Shown piece after piece: positions 1-8,878 of a stretch of DNA of 64,000 nt; the first letter of the stretch is position 1, and each line of letters begins with the position of its first letter. The notes under the pieces are model-generated. The model ran no database searches, was not told where the DNA came from, and saw only the letters and a list, made by a program, of their open reading frames with translations. Where the stretch lies: NCBI GenBank assembly GCA_031277855.1, contig JAITLO010000002.1, forward strand, positions 1 to 64,000, in the 5' to 3' direction. A program made the translations under genes and the position numbers. This DNA is from Acidovorax sp. GTDB taxonomy: Bacteria > Pseudomonadota > Gammaproteobacteria > Burkholderiales > Burkholderiaceae_C.

Positions 1-113
1 CTGATGACCATAGCGATTTGGTACCACTCCTTCCCATCCCGAACAGGACAGTGAAACGAATTTGCGCCGATGATAGTGCGGGTTCCCGTGTGAAAGTAGG
101 TCATCGTCAGGCT
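1..113 (+). rRNA. rrf: 5S ribosomal RNA, 5' end cut by window edge
   Basis: The sequence reads as a betaproteobacterial 5S rRNA from its first bases. The conserved internal stretch CCCATCCCGAACAGGACAG is present, and the 3' half closes with TCATCGTCAGGCT, which pairs with the 5' CTGATGACC. Only about two or three 5' bases seem to be missing. It is presumably the last gene of a 16S-23S-5S operon lying upstream of the window. A strong terminator follows at 128-158. Confidence 0.95.
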
Positions 114-127
114 CTTACAAGTGCAAC

Positions 128-158
128 ACCCCCAGCTCTCGCAAGAGGCTGGGGGTTT
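128..158 (+). terminator. rRNA operon terminator
   Basis: A GC-rich hairpin, ACCCCCAGC and GCTGGGGGT around a CTC/GAG-extended loop, is followed by a T-rich tail. It lies 15 bases after the 5S rRNA and fits an intrinsic terminator of the rRNA operon. Confidence 0.85.
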
Positions 159-318
159 TGTCTTATGTGCTGCATTGAAATCAATAGCATTTGCTGCGCA
201 CTACATCTGGTTGTGGTGTAGAAAAATATTGGAAAGCCTGGATGGATGCGCTGGCTGCGCTATGGCTTTTGAATGTGCTATCAAGGATTGCTGAAAGCAA
301 TCGTGCAAGGTAATCGTT

Positions 319-1053
319 ATGCAGTTGCAAGATATTCTGTACTCCCAGGGTTTTGGTATTCGCCGTGTGTGCTCCGGTCTGGTGCAGCAAGGCTGGGTCG
401 AGGTGTGTGTAGAAGGCGAGATGCAGCGAACCACGGACTCCGCGTTGGATTTGGAGCCTGAAGGCTTGAAATTCCGCGTGCAGGGTGTGGCCTGGGAATA
501 CTATGAGAAAGGCTATGTGCTGCTGTACAAGCCTGCTGGCACGGAGTGCTCGCAAAAGCCTTCGGCTCACCCCAGCATTTACACCTTGCTGCCGGCGCCG
601 CTGCGCCAGCGTCCGAACAAAAATGCCATCCAGGGCTTGCAGGCCGTGGGGCGCCTGGATCAGGATACGACGGGTCTGCTGCTGCTCAGTGATGATGGCC
701 AGTTCATCCATCGCATGAGCTCGCCGAAAAAACATGTGCCCAAGGTATACCGGGTAGCGGCCAAGCATGCGGTGACGGCGCAGATGGTGGAGCGTCTGCT
801 GGCGGGTGTGGTGCTGGACGATGATCCCAAGCCGGTGCGTGCAGCTGCCTGCGTGCAGGTGGATGAGCACACCATTGATTTGACCCTGACCGAGGGCAAA
901 TACCACCAGGTCAAGCGCATGCTGGCGGCCGTGGGCAATCGGGTGGAGGGCTTGCACCGCTGGAAGATTGGCGGGCTGGAATTGCCTGCAGACATGCAGC
1001 CTGGCCAGTGGCGTTGGTTGACGGCGGCTGATCTGGAGCTGCTGCGCGCCTGA
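319..1053 (+). CDS. rsuA: 16S rRNA pseudouridine synthase, RsuA family
   Basis: A 244-residue protein of the RsuA/RluB/RluE/RluF pseudouridine synthase family, which isomerises uridine (U516 in E. coli for RsuA) in ribosomal RNA. An S4-like RNA-binding segment lies at about residues 1-50. The catalytic motif GRLDQDTTGLLLLSDDG follows, with the aspartate nucleophile in GRLD, then the family block KVYRV and a C-terminal EGKYHQVKRML motif. The length matches single-domain RsuA. An AAGG ribosome site sits 8 bases before the ATG. It is a lone gene between the rRNA terminator and its own terminator at 1097-1130. The exact target uridine is inferred from the family, not shown by sequence. Confidence 0.88.
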   Translation: MQLQDILYSQGFGIRRVCSGLVQQGWVEVCVEGEMQRTTDSALDLEPEGLKFRVQGVAWEYYEKGYVLLYKPAGTECSQKPSAHPSIYTLLPAPLRQRPNKNAIQGLQAVGRLDQDTTGLLLLSDDGQFIHRMSSPKKHVPKVYRVAAKHAVTAQMVERLLAGVVLDDDPKPVRAAACVQVDEHTIDLTLTEGKYHQVKRMLAAVGNRVEGLHRWKIGGLELPADMQPGQWRWLTAADLELLRA

Positions 1054-1096
1054 TGTTGCTGACGGCTCTCGCTGGTCGCCGCTTTTCATTTCAAAC

Positions 1097-1130
1097 AAGC
1101 CCATTGCGATGCAAAGCAATGGGCTTTTTC
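1097..1130 (+). terminator. Terminator of rsuA
   Basis: The arms AAGCCCATTG and CAATGGGCTT enclose a 10-base loop, and TTTTTC follows. It lies 44 bases after the rsuA stop codon. Confidence 0.85.
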
Positions 1131-1187
1131 TTTGCCTGATGGATGTGGGGTATATGGTGGTTTTCGAGGGGCCACAGGTGCGCAAAC

Positions 1188-1220
1188 AAAAAAGGCAGTT
1201 GCCGAAGCAACTGCCTTTTG
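1188..1220 (-). terminator. Terminator of the tRNA-Leu array
   Basis: On the minus strand AAGGCAGTTGC, a TTCG loop and GCAACTGCCTT are followed by TTTTTG. The perfect 11-bp stem with a stable tetraloop lies just past the last tRNA gene in the direction of transcription. It therefore ends the four-gene tRNA transcript. Confidence 0.9.
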
Positions 1221-1225
1221 ATATC

Positions 1226-1310
<85 letters not shown>

Positions 1311-1391
1311 AAAGGCAAACCGCTTTGCAAGGGCGTGGTAGCGCCGGCGATTTGACTTGCTGCACATCGAAGAGATGTGCGATTGAATTTT

Positions 1392-1476
<85 letters not shown>

Positions 1477-1560
1477 ATAGGCAAACTTTGCAATGATGAA
1501 TGAACAGCACACAAAATTTTGCCTAAAGAGGGCTGCAGAAAATACAGCCATCCCAAAATT

Positions 1561-1645
<85 letters not shown>

Positions 1646-1765
1646 TTATCTGCTCTTTTCAGCAGATGCTTTTCCTAAAGCGTATCCTCATCTACGCAAA
1701 ACATGATCATTGTGGTAGCAATGAACCTTGTTTTTACGAAAACCATAGCTGGTTGTCGTTAAACT

Positions 1766-1850
<85 letters not shown>

Positions 1851-1870
1851 GCCTCAGGAAAGACTGAAAT

Positions 1871-1900
1871 TGTATAGTAAAAAAATGAACCTCCGCGCAA
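1871..1900 (-). promoter_or_regulatory. Probable promoter of the tRNA-Leu array, overlapping the start of rnr
   Basis: On the minus strand TTGCGC (1900-1895) and TATACA (1876-1871) are separated by 18 bp. Transcription would start near 1864, about 14 bases before the first tRNA. The -35 element lies inside the first codons of rnr. On the plus strand TATAGT at 1873-1878 could serve as a -10 for rnr. The elements are read by eye and unproven. Confidence 0.55.
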
Positions 1901-4281
1901 AGACAGGCAATTTGTCGAAAGAAATTGAAGGCACAGTGCAGGGGCATAGGGATGGCCATGGCTTTGTTCTGCGGGACGATGGCGAAAGCGACATCTTTCT
2001 TCCACCCAACGAGATGCGCGCCGTGCTGCACAAAGACCAGGTGCGGGTGCGCATCGTGGGGCAGGATCGCCGCGGTCGTCCGGAAGGCCATGTGCTCGAA
2101 ATCGTTGAGCGTCCCACTAAGACCTTGATTGGTCGGTTGCTGCAGGAAAGCGGCGTCTGGCTGGTGGCCCCTGAAGACAAGCGCTATGGCCAGGATGTGC
2201 TGGTGCCGGGCACGGCCATTGGGACTGCCAAGGCCGGCCAGGTTGTGGTCGTGGAGCTGACGGAAGCACCAGCCCTTTTTGGCCAGCCCGTGGGCCGTGT
2301 GACCGAGGTGCTGGGCGAGGTCGATGATGCCGGCATGGAGATTGAAATCGCCGTGCGCAAATACGGTGTGCCCCATGTGTTCAGCGATGCCTGTCTGGCC
2401 GAGGCAAAGGCCTTGCCCGACAAGGTACGGGTGGCAGATCGCAAAAACCGCATTGACCTGCGCGATGTGGCCTTGGTCACCATCGATGGCGAAGATGCCC
2501 GTGACTTTGACGATGCCGTGTACTGCGAGCCGGCCAAGGTGGGCCGTGGCAAGGGTTGGCGCTTGCTGGTGGCGATTGCCGATGTGAGCCACTATGTGCA
2601 AAACGGCAATGCCATTGATGTGGATGCCTACGACCGCGCCACCAGCGTGTACTTTCCGCGCCGCGTGATTCCCATGCTGCCGGAAAAGCTCAGCAACGGC
2701 CTGTGCTCGCTCAATCCTGATGTTGATCGCCTGTGCATGGTCTGCGACATGCTGATCACCGCCAAGGGTGAGCTGCATGCCTACCAGTTCTACCCGGCCG
2801 TCATGCACAGCCATGCCCGCTTCACCTATACCGAGGTGGCGGCGATTCTGTCCAACACCCGTGGCCCGGAGGCCGCACAGCGCAAGGCGCGGGTGCAAGA
2901 CTTGCTCAATTTGCATGATGTATACCGGGCCTTGCTGCAGGCCCGCCATGCACGTGGTGCGGTGGACTTCGACACGGTGGAGACGCAAATCGTGTGTGAT
3001 GACAACGGGCGCATCGAAAAAATCGTGCCCCGTACCCGCAACGATGCCCACCGCCTGATCGAAGAAGCCATGCTGGCCGCTAATGTGTGCTCGGCCGACT
3101 TCATTGCACAAAGCGGGCAGAACGGCCTGTTCCGGGTGCATGACCGACCTTCGATGGAGAAGATCGAAATCCTGCGTGGCTACCTCAAGGCCATGGGCGT
3201 GCCCATGTCGGTCAGCGACATGCCGCATCCGCGTGAATTCCAGGCCATTGCCGATGCCACCAAGGACAGGCCGGATTCCCAGCAGATCCACACCATGCTG
3301 CTGCGCACTATGATGCAGGCCTTCTACACGCCCGAGAACAATGGTCACTTTGGCCTGGCGTTCGAGGCCTACACCCACTTCACCAGCCCCATCCGCCGCT
3401 ATCCGGACCTGCTGGTGCACCGGGTCATCAAGTCCGTGCTGAATGACACGCGCTATCACCTGCCTGCCTTGCCCACGCCGGGTGAGGCCCAGGCCAAGCT
3501 GGCCAAACGCCTGGCCTCGCGCGTGGTGGAGCCCCAGCAAAAGCCGCTGAGTCGTGCCGCCCAGGCCGAGCTGCAAGGCTGGGAGGCTGCAGGCCTGCAC
3601 TGCAGTGCCAACGAGCGCCGTGCCGATGAGGCCAGTCGCGATGTGGAGGCCTGGCTCAAGTGCAAATACATGCGCGACCATCTGGGTGAGGAGTTTGCCG
3701 GCACGGTGTCCTCGGTCACCACCTTTGGCATCTTCGTCACGCTGGACGCCATGTATGTGGAAGGTCTGGTGCACATCACCGAGCTGGGGGGGGATTACTT
3801 CCGCTTCGATGAGCAGCGCCAGGAGTTGCGTGGCGAGCGCACCGGCATTCGCTACACCATTGGCACCAGGCTGCGCATACAGGTCAGTCGCGTGGACCTG
3901 GATGGTCGCAAGATCGACTTCCGCATCGTGCATGACGAAGAAGAGGGCGCGCAGCGCATGCCGACCCGCAGCCGTGCGGCCAAGCGTGGGCGTCGGGAGG
4001 AGACGGTGACTGACGATGGCGATGAGGGCGTGTTTGTGCCCCGTGGCCGTGGTGAAGAAGCCGCAGCCTGGACTGCAGCCGGCCAGGCCAAGGGGCATGC
4101 CGAAAAAGCGCTGCGCCGTGAGGAGCGCCGAGGCCGTAAGCCCGAGCGTCCCGCAGTCGGCAGCAAGCCTGTTGTGCCGGCAGTGGAGTCGCCAGCACGG
4201 CATGCAGCAGCCCCGCAGGCCAAGGGTGTGCGCAAGACGGCCAAGAGCGTGAAGAGCGGCAAGCGCAAGCCAGTGCGTTAA
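1885..4281 (+). CDS. rnr: Ribonuclease R
   Basis: A 798-residue 3'-5' exoribonuclease that degrades structured RNA and takes part in rRNA and tRNA quality control. The order is an N-terminal OB/cold-shock region (EGTVQGHRDGHGFVLRDDG near residue 15), the RNB catalytic domain with the metal-binding DARDFDDAV near residue 204, and an S1 domain at about 600-680. A long Lys/Arg/Ala-rich tail fills about 690-798. I chose the ATG at 1885 because in-frame codons further upstream run through the antisense of the tRNA genes. No Shine-Dalgarno sequence precedes this ATG, and TATAGT lies 7-12 bases before it, so the mRNA may be leaderless. Confidence 0.93.
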   Translation: MNLRAKTGNLSKEIEGTVQGHRDGHGFVLRDDGESDIFLPPNEMRAVLHKDQVRVRIVGQDRRGRPEGHVLEIVERPTKTLIGRLLQESGVWLVAPEDKRYGQDVLVPGTAIGTAKAGQVVVVELTEAPALFGQPVGRVTEVLGEVDDAGMEIEIAVRKYGVPHVFSDACLAEAKALPDKVRVADRKNRIDLRDVALVTIDGEDARDFDDAVYCEPAKVGRGKGWRLLVAIADVSHYVQNGNAIDVDAYDRATSVYFPRRVIPMLPEKLSNGLCSLNPDVDRLCMVCDMLITAKGELHAYQFYPAVMHSHARFTYTEVAAILSNTRGPEAAQRKARVQDLLNLHDVYRALLQARHARGAVDFDTVETQIVCDDNGRIEKIVPRTRNDAHRLIEEAMLAANVCSADFIAQSGQNGLFRVHDRPSMEKIEILRGYLKAMGVPMSVSDMPHPREFQAIADATKDRPDSQQIHTMLLRTMMQAFYTPENNGHFGLAFEAYTHFTSPIRRYPDLLVHRVIKSVLNDTRYHLPALPTPGEAQAKLAKRLASRVVEPQQKPLSRAAQAELQGWEAAGLHCSANERRADEASRDVEAWLKCKYMRDHLGEEFAGTVSSVTTFGIFVTLDAMYVEGLVHITELGGDYFRFDEQRQELRGERTGIRYTIGTRLRIQVSRVDLDGRKIDFRIVHDEEEGAQRMPTRSRAAKRGRREETVTDDGDEGVFVPRGRGEEAAAWTAAGQAKGHAEKALRREERRGRKPERPAVGSKPVVPAVESPARHAAAPQAKGVRKTAKSVKSGKRKPVR

Positions 4282-4349
4282 GCCTTGCAGGCGCGGCCTG
4301 CACTGGCTGCGTGCTAAGCAAAAAAAGGAGCGTGTGCAGCGCTCCACAC

Positions 4350-4388
4350 AAAGGACTCAGGTGCTTATGGATCTGAGTCCTTTTGTTT
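4350..4388 (+). terminator. Terminator between convergent rnr and nnr
   Basis: AAAGGACTCAG and CTGAGTCCTTT form an 11-bp stem around a 12-base loop, followed by TTGTTTG. It lies 69 bases after the rnr stop. The A-run on the other side is short, so it probably acts mainly on rnr transcription. Confidence 0.8.
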
Positions 4389-4498
4389 GCGGGCTATGGC
4401 TGCTCTTATTCAAAGAGTTGCGCTGGGCTGAGCTGTGGGCATGCCGCCGTGCAAATATCTATGAATATTCTGGGCAGGCTGGTAGCTACAGCCTGGTG

Positions 4499-6064
4499 TC
4501 AGGCGCTGCGCGCCAGCGCGCTGGCGGTCAGGGGGAGATGGACCGGCCAGGTGTCTGCCAGGTGGCCGTGCTGCCATACGGCCCATTGGGCGGCAGTGTG
4601 TGCCGGCAAGCCTGTGGCCCAGGCGGCACCCACCATGCCGGCCAGTACATCACCTGTGCCACCGGTGGCCAGGAGTGCATTGCCGCTGGTGTTGATGCAA
4701 GGCAGTTGGTGGGGGCTGTGGATGATGCTGCCCGAGCCCTTGAGCACCACGGTGCTATAGGTCTGTTGGGCCAGGGCATGTGCGGCCTCCAGGCGGTTGC
4801 TTTGCACATCTTCTGTGTGCAAATCCAGCAGGCGTGCGGCTTCGAGCGGGTGAGGGGTCAGAATGGTTTGCAACCCGATGTGCGCGCGGCTGGCCAGCAG
4901 GCGCTGCAAATGGGGATCGGCTGCAATCGCATTGAGCGCATCGGCATCCAGTACCAGGCGGTGGGCTTGCTCCAGCACCTGGGGGAGTGCAGCAGCCACG
5001 GCCTGGCCACCGCCGCAGCCGCAGACCACCACCCCTTGGTCCCAACGCAGCGCGTCCAGGCGGCGCAGCATGAGCTCCGGTTGTGCGGGCAACAGCTTGC
5101 AGGCGCCGTCGTCCAGCAAGGTCAGCATCACCCGGCCTGCGCCTTGGTGCAGGGCGGCGGTGGCGGCCAGTACTGCAGCGCCGCCCATGCCCATGCCGCG
5201 CCGGGCCAGGCCCTCGCCACCAATCACGCTCACATCGCCAAAAAGGCCTTTGTGGCTGTTGTGGGGGCGAGCGCGGCGGGGCAAGGGGCCGCCCAGCACG
5301 GCGCATGCGCGTTGCTGGTGGAGGAGGTCAAGGGAAATTCCCAGCGGCGCCCACCAGATGCTGCCGGCCGCATCACGTCCCTGGCCGGTAAACAGTCCTG
5401 GCTTGAGGGTCAGCAGGCTCAAGGTGTGGCGAGGGCTGTGGGGTGGGCGCTCGAAACCCAGGCCGGGCAGATAGCAGCCCGTGTCGGCATCCAGGCCGGA
5501 AGGGAGGTCTGCACACAGCACCGGGGCGGTGCTTTGGTAGAGCGCTTGCAGCAGCTGGCTGAGCGGGCTGTCGCTGTGGTCGTGGCAACGCAGGGTGCCA
5601 GCGCCAATGCCCAGTAGCGCATCAATGGCCAAATCCTGTGGGCCTAGCTGGGGTGGTGCGGTATCCAGCTCCAGTAATTGTACGCCGGCATGCAGCGCTG
5701 CCTGCCAGGCTGCGTGGGTATCGGGGCTGCAGTGCTCGGGAGTGCCCAGCCAGTGGGCGCATGTGGTGTAGCCGGCGGCTTGCAGGGCGGCAGCAGCTTG
5801 CAGGCCGTCACCGCCGTTGTTGCCAGGGCCGCAGGCCACCCATACTTGGTGGGCATGGGGCGCCAGCGCCTGGCCCAGTTGGGCCAGCGCCAGGCCGGCG
5901 CGTTGCATCAGCCGGGGTTGTGGGTTGGTAGCCAGGGCCTGGGTTTCGATATGTCGGGTGGCGGCTGTGCCGTACAAGGGGTGGCCGCCGGCGGCCCGCA
6001 GCAGGGTCGGCAAGCTGCTGGGCAGTGTGGGGGAGGGTGAGAGTGGAGGGGCAATCACTGACAT
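4499..6064 (-). CDS. nnr: Bifunctional NAD(P)H-hydrate epimerase / ADP-dependent dehydratase
   Basis: A 521-residue fusion repairing damaged, hydrated NADH and NADPH. The N-terminal YjeF-type epimerase domain (about residues 20-225) carries GPGNNGGDG at about 79-87, which binds the nucleotide. The C-terminal ribokinase-like dehydratase domain has the GGTGDVLAGMVGA motif near residue 468. Both halves look intact. The reading frame stays open to 6172, but the ATG at 6064 is followed directly by the natural N-terminus (MSVIAPP) and is preferred. It converges on rnr, with the terminator at 4350-4388 between them. The first ~20 residues are Pro/Ser-rich. Confidence 0.9.
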   Translation of the reverse strand: MSVIAPPLSPSPTLPSSLPTLLRAAGGHPLYGTAATRHIETQALATNPQPRLMQRAGLALAQLGQALAPHAHQVWVACGPGNNGGDGLQAAAALQAAGYTTCAHWLGTPEHCSPDTHAAWQAALHAGVQLLELDTAPPQLGPQDLAIDALLGIGAGTLRCHDHSDSPLSQLLQALYQSTAPVLCADLPSGLDADTGCYLPGLGFERPPHSPRHTLSLLTLKPGLFTGQGRDAAGSIWWAPLGISLDLLHQQRACAVLGGPLPRRARPHNSHKGLFGDVSVIGGEGLARRGMGMGGAAVLAATAALHQGAGRVMLTLLDDGACKLLPAQPELMLRRLDALRWDQGVVVCGCGGGQAVAAALPQVLEQAHRLVLDADALNAIAADPHLQRLLASRAHIGLQTILTPHPLEAARLLDLHTEDVQSNRLEAAHALAQQTYSTVVLKGSGSIIHSPHQLPCINTSGNALLATGGTGDVLAGMVGAAWATGLPAHTAAQWAVWQHGHLADTWPVHLPLTASALARSA

Positions 6065-6287
6065 GGCAACAAGTGTGCATGCCAGGGGGATTGCACTGGA
6101 TGGGCTTGTCGCAAAAGTCCAACGCGCTGCTGCAGGGGAGGTGATGCCGCCACCTGCGATGCGGCGAGGCAAATGCTCTAACGCCTGTAGCTACAGCGCA
6201 GAGGGTGCTCTTGTTTTAGAAGCATTGCGGCGGGGTATGGAGGAGCACCGCAATGGTGACGAAGTGTGACCCGATGTTGCGGTGGGG

Positions 6288-7556
6288 CTAGCCCGCAAAG
6301 CGCAGCGGTGACAAGACTTCGGCTTCGGCTGGAACCTCGCGGCCCGCAATCTGGTCGGCCAGGATGCGGGCACAGCCATTGGCCAGGGCCGCGCCGTGGG
6401 CGCCATGTCCCAGGTTGAACCAGATGCCGGCTTGGGTGGTGCGTCCCAGCAGGGGCAGTCCGTCGGGCAGGGTGCCGCGTGTGCCGCGCCAGATCTGAAC
6501 CTGGGGTGAAGACAGCTGGGCTGCACCCGGATACCAGTCGTTGAGTGTGCGGTACATGCGGGCTAGGGTGTCCTGGTTGTGCGCTTCGGGTGCGGTGCCC
6601 AGCTCGGCCCCGCCGCTGATGCGCAGGCGCTGGCCGATGCGGCTGATCACCAGTTGCTGCGACCAGTCCAGTGCTGCGGCCTGCGGTGCATAGCAGGGGT
6701 CGCGCAGCGGGGCACTGATGGTGTAGCCATGCACCGGCATCAGCGGTAATTGCAGGCCGCTGCTGGCGAGCAGTGCAGGGCTGGCCCCAGAACAGACCAC
6801 GACCGCGTCATGCAAATGGGCTGCGGTGTCGCCGGTCAGCAGCAGATGCACCTGTTGGCCCACGCTTTGTACGTCACGCACCGTGGCCTGGGTGTGCAGC
6901 TGTGCGCCGCGCTGTATGGCTAGCTGGCGCAGCTGCTGCGTCCATTGGCGGCAGTTGATGGTTTCTCCCTCGGGCAAATGCAGGGCGCCAGCCAAGGGGG
7001 CTTCGGGGCTGAGGCCTGGCTCTATGGCGCGTGTGGCTGCAGCGTCCAGCAATTGGGCGGGTACATCCAGTGTGCCCAGGGCCTCGGTCAGCGCTTGCAA
7101 GGACTGCATCTCGCGCGCGCTGCGCAGCAGCACCAGATGGCCTTGATGGCTTTCGGTATTCAATTCATGGGCGGTGCTGATGTCATGGCGCAGCACCTGG
7201 CTGAAGCTGCTGAGCTGCTCCAGCGCCTGGGCTGCAGGGCTGTGCAGCTTCTGGCTTAGGCATTGGCGCTCGGCCATCTTCCAGCGCCGCAGCCAGCGCC
7301 AGTTGTGGCCCAGCCAGGGGCCAGGGGCTTCCAGCAGGGCATGCTTGCCGCGCAACTGCGCATGCAATGGCAAAGTCCAGCCGGGGGCAGACCAGGGTTG
7401 CAGCAAGGTAGGGGTCAGCCAGCCAGCATTGGCAAAGCTGGCGCCTTCGGCAACAGCGTTGTGCTGTTCGTAAACCGTGACGCGGTGCCCATCCTGGGCG
7501 AGTTCGTAGGCAGTCGAAATACCGGCAATGCCGGCGCCGACAATGGCGATGTCCAT
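6288..7556 (-). CDS. dadA: D-amino acid dehydrogenase (FAD-dependent)
   Basis: A 422-residue flavoprotein of the DadA / glycine oxidase family, oxidatively deaminating D-amino acids such as D-alanine and feeding electrons to the respiratory chain. The N-terminus MDIAIVGAGIAGISTAYEL is the Rossmann FAD-binding motif. GASFANAGWL near residue 38 and the C-terminal block NLGHGAHGAALANG are typical of DadA. The length is close to E. coli DadA (432). No alanine racemase gene sits beside it, so a catabolic operon is not supported here. Related family members with other amine substrates cannot be excluded. Confidence 0.82.
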   Translation of the reverse strand: MDIAIVGAGIAGISTAYELAQDGHRVTVYEQHNAVAEGASFANAGWLTPTLLQPWSAPGWTLPLHAQLRGKHALLEAPGPWLGHNWRWLRRWKMAERQCLSQKLHSPAAQALEQLSSFSQVLRHDISTAHELNTESHQGHLVLLRSAREMQSLQALTEALGTLDVPAQLLDAAATRAIEPGLSPEAPLAGALHLPEGETINCRQWTQQLRQLAIQRGAQLHTQATVRDVQSVGQQVHLLLTGDTAAHLHDAVVVCSGASPALLASSGLQLPLMPVHGYTISAPLRDPCYAPQAAALDWSQQLVISRIGQRLRISGGAELGTAPEAHNQDTLARMYRTLNDWYPGAAQLSSPQVQIWRGTRGTLPDGLPLLGRTTQAGIWFNLGHGAHGAALANGCARILADQIAGREVPAEAEVLSPLRFAG

Positions 7557-7781
7557 GGGAGGCTGGGTTGGCGCCGGGCGGGTAGCCGCCGGCAGCGGGT
7601 CTCAATGCGAAAGAAGCCCGGATTCTGCCTGCAAAGCGCGGTCTTGGACTACATCCTCATGCCGCATGCTGTGTCAAAGCATCACTGCATGGTCAATTTG
7701 TTCTGCCTGTGGCAGGGGGGCAAACGCTTGCGGCTGCATGGCAAAGCGCTGGGGTAAGGCAATGCAGTCTCTGGGCTGTGC

Positions 7782-7787
7782 TAAAAT
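7782..7787 (+). promoter_or_regulatory. Candidate -10 element of the rpsB promoter
   Basis: TAAAAT occurs in the context TGTGCTAAAAT, about 225 bases before rpsB. No good -35 hexamer is visible at the usual distance. The long space to the gene fits a structured ribosomal-protein leader. Confidence 0.4.
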
Positions 7788-7926
7788 CTTTGGGCTTTGC
7801 GCAGTGCTGGCTATTGTTTTTGATAGTTCGGCGCGCGGCTTGCAACCCTTGGGAGTTTTCTTTGGGGTGCTGAGAGGTCCTGAAAGGGCTTTTCAGAAGG
7901 GCAGGCGGCGCAGAGTAAATCGCAAA

Positions 7927-7986
7927 CCAGCTCTCTTAAGGTGTTGCACCTCTCTCTTTAATTAAGGGGTGCAAGTATCGAGCTGG
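7927..7986 (+). promoter_or_regulatory. Candidate rpsB leader RNA structure
   Basis: Two nested inverted repeats lie just before rpsB. CCAGCTC at 7927-7933 pairs with GAGCTGG at 7980-7986, and inside them TTGCACC at 7944-7950 pairs with GGTGCAA at 7968-7974. The structure ends about 17 bases before the GGAG ribosome site. Ribosomal protein S2 is known to repress its own translation through the rpsB leader in gammaproteobacteria; a similar role here is inference. The rest of the 457-base gap (7557-8013) holds no gene that I can see. Confidence 0.45.
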
Positions 7987-8013
7987 ATTTTAGACCCAAC
8001 CTTTGGAGTTTTT

Positions 8014-8766
8014 ATGTCCGTTACCATGCGCGAAATGCTGGAAGCCGGTGTCCACTTTGGTCACCAAACCCGTTTCTGGAATCCCAAGATGGCTCCGTTC
8101 ATCTTCGGTCACCGCAACAAGATCCACATCGTCAACCTGGAAAAGTCGCTGCCGATGTTCCAGGACGCCCAGAAGTTTGCCAAGCAACTGGCATCCAACG
8201 GCGGCACCATCCTGATGGTGGGTACCAAGCGCCAAGCCCGTGAGCTGGTGGCCGAGCAAGCCCAGCGCGCTGGCGTGCCTTATGTGGACCAACGCTGGTT
8301 GGGCGGCATGCTGACCAACTTCAAGACCGTGAAGACCTCCATCAAGCGTCTGAAGGAAATGAAGGCTCAGCAAGAAGCCGGTCTGGAATCCATGTCCAAG
8401 AAGGAACAGCTGATGTTCGTGCGCGAGCTGGACAAGCTGGAAAAGGACATCGGCGGTATTCAAGACATGAACACCCTGCCTGACGCCATCTTCGTGATCG
8501 ACGTGGGCTACCACAAGATCGCTGTGTCCGAAGCCAAGAAGCTGGGCATCCCCCTGATCGGCGTGGTGGATACCAACCACAACCCCGATGGCATCGACTA
8601 CGTCATCCCCGGTAACGACGACTCGGCCAAGGCTGTGGAGCTGTACGCCCGTGGCATGGCTGATGCCATCCTGGAAGGCCGCGAAGCCCGTCTGAACGAC
8701 GTGGCCAAGGCTGCTGCCGGCGAAGGCGCTGACGAATTCGTGGAAGTGGAAGAATCCGCTGCCTGA
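8014..8766 (+). CDS. rpsB: 30S ribosomal protein S2
   Basis: A 250-residue S2 protein. It starts [20 protein letters not shown], the conserved N-terminal signature, and carries [16 protein letters not shown] and the C-terminal region [18 protein letters not shown]. The ATG at 8014 has GGAG 8 bases upstream. It is first in a long run with tsf, pyrH and frr, and the rpsB-tsf pairing is nearly universal. A terminator-like hairpin separates it from tsf, allowing more S2 than EF-Ts transcript. Confidence 0.97.
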   Translation: MSVTMREMLEAGVHFGHQTRFWNPKMAPFIFGHRNKIHIVNLEKSLPMFQDAQKFAKQLASNGGTILMVGTKRQARELVAEQAQRAGVPYVDQRWLGGMLTNFKTVKTSIKRLKEMKAQQEAGLESMSKKEQLMFVRELDKLEKDIGGIQDMNTLPDAIFVIDVGYHKIAVSEAKKLGIPLIGVVDTNHNPDGIDYVIPGNDDSAKAVELYARGMADAILEGREARLNDVAKAAAGEGADEFVEVEESAA

Positions 8767-8801
8767 GCACGCATGTCCGGCTGCGCGACCGCGTCGCGAT
8801 G

Positions 8802-8834
8802 AAAAAAGCGGGGCTCTGGTAGCCCCCTTTTTTT
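8802..8834 (+). terminator. Intra-operon terminator or attenuator between rpsB and tsf
   Basis: GGGGCT (8810-8815), loop CTGGT and AGCCCC (8821-8826) are flanked by an A-run on the left and seven T on the right. The 6-bp GC-rich stem should end part of the rpsB transcripts. Because tsf starts only 45 bases later and no promoter is obvious in between, read-through must occur. Confidence 0.7.
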
Positions 8835-8878
8835 AGCTGGACTCCTGAAGAACTGAATACTGAAGACGGAGAAACAAG

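Noticed and set aside
4334-5617. A 427-codon plus-strand frame opposite nnr.
   Set aside because: It lies wholly antisense to the intact nnr reading frame, has no ribosome site and shows a low-complexity Ala/Gly/Gln composition.
6230-6287. Inverted repeats CACCGCAA/TTGCGGTG and ATTGCGG/CCGCAAT after dadA as a terminator.
   Set aside because: No T-run follows on the minus strand and the loops are long; at most a weak 3' structure.
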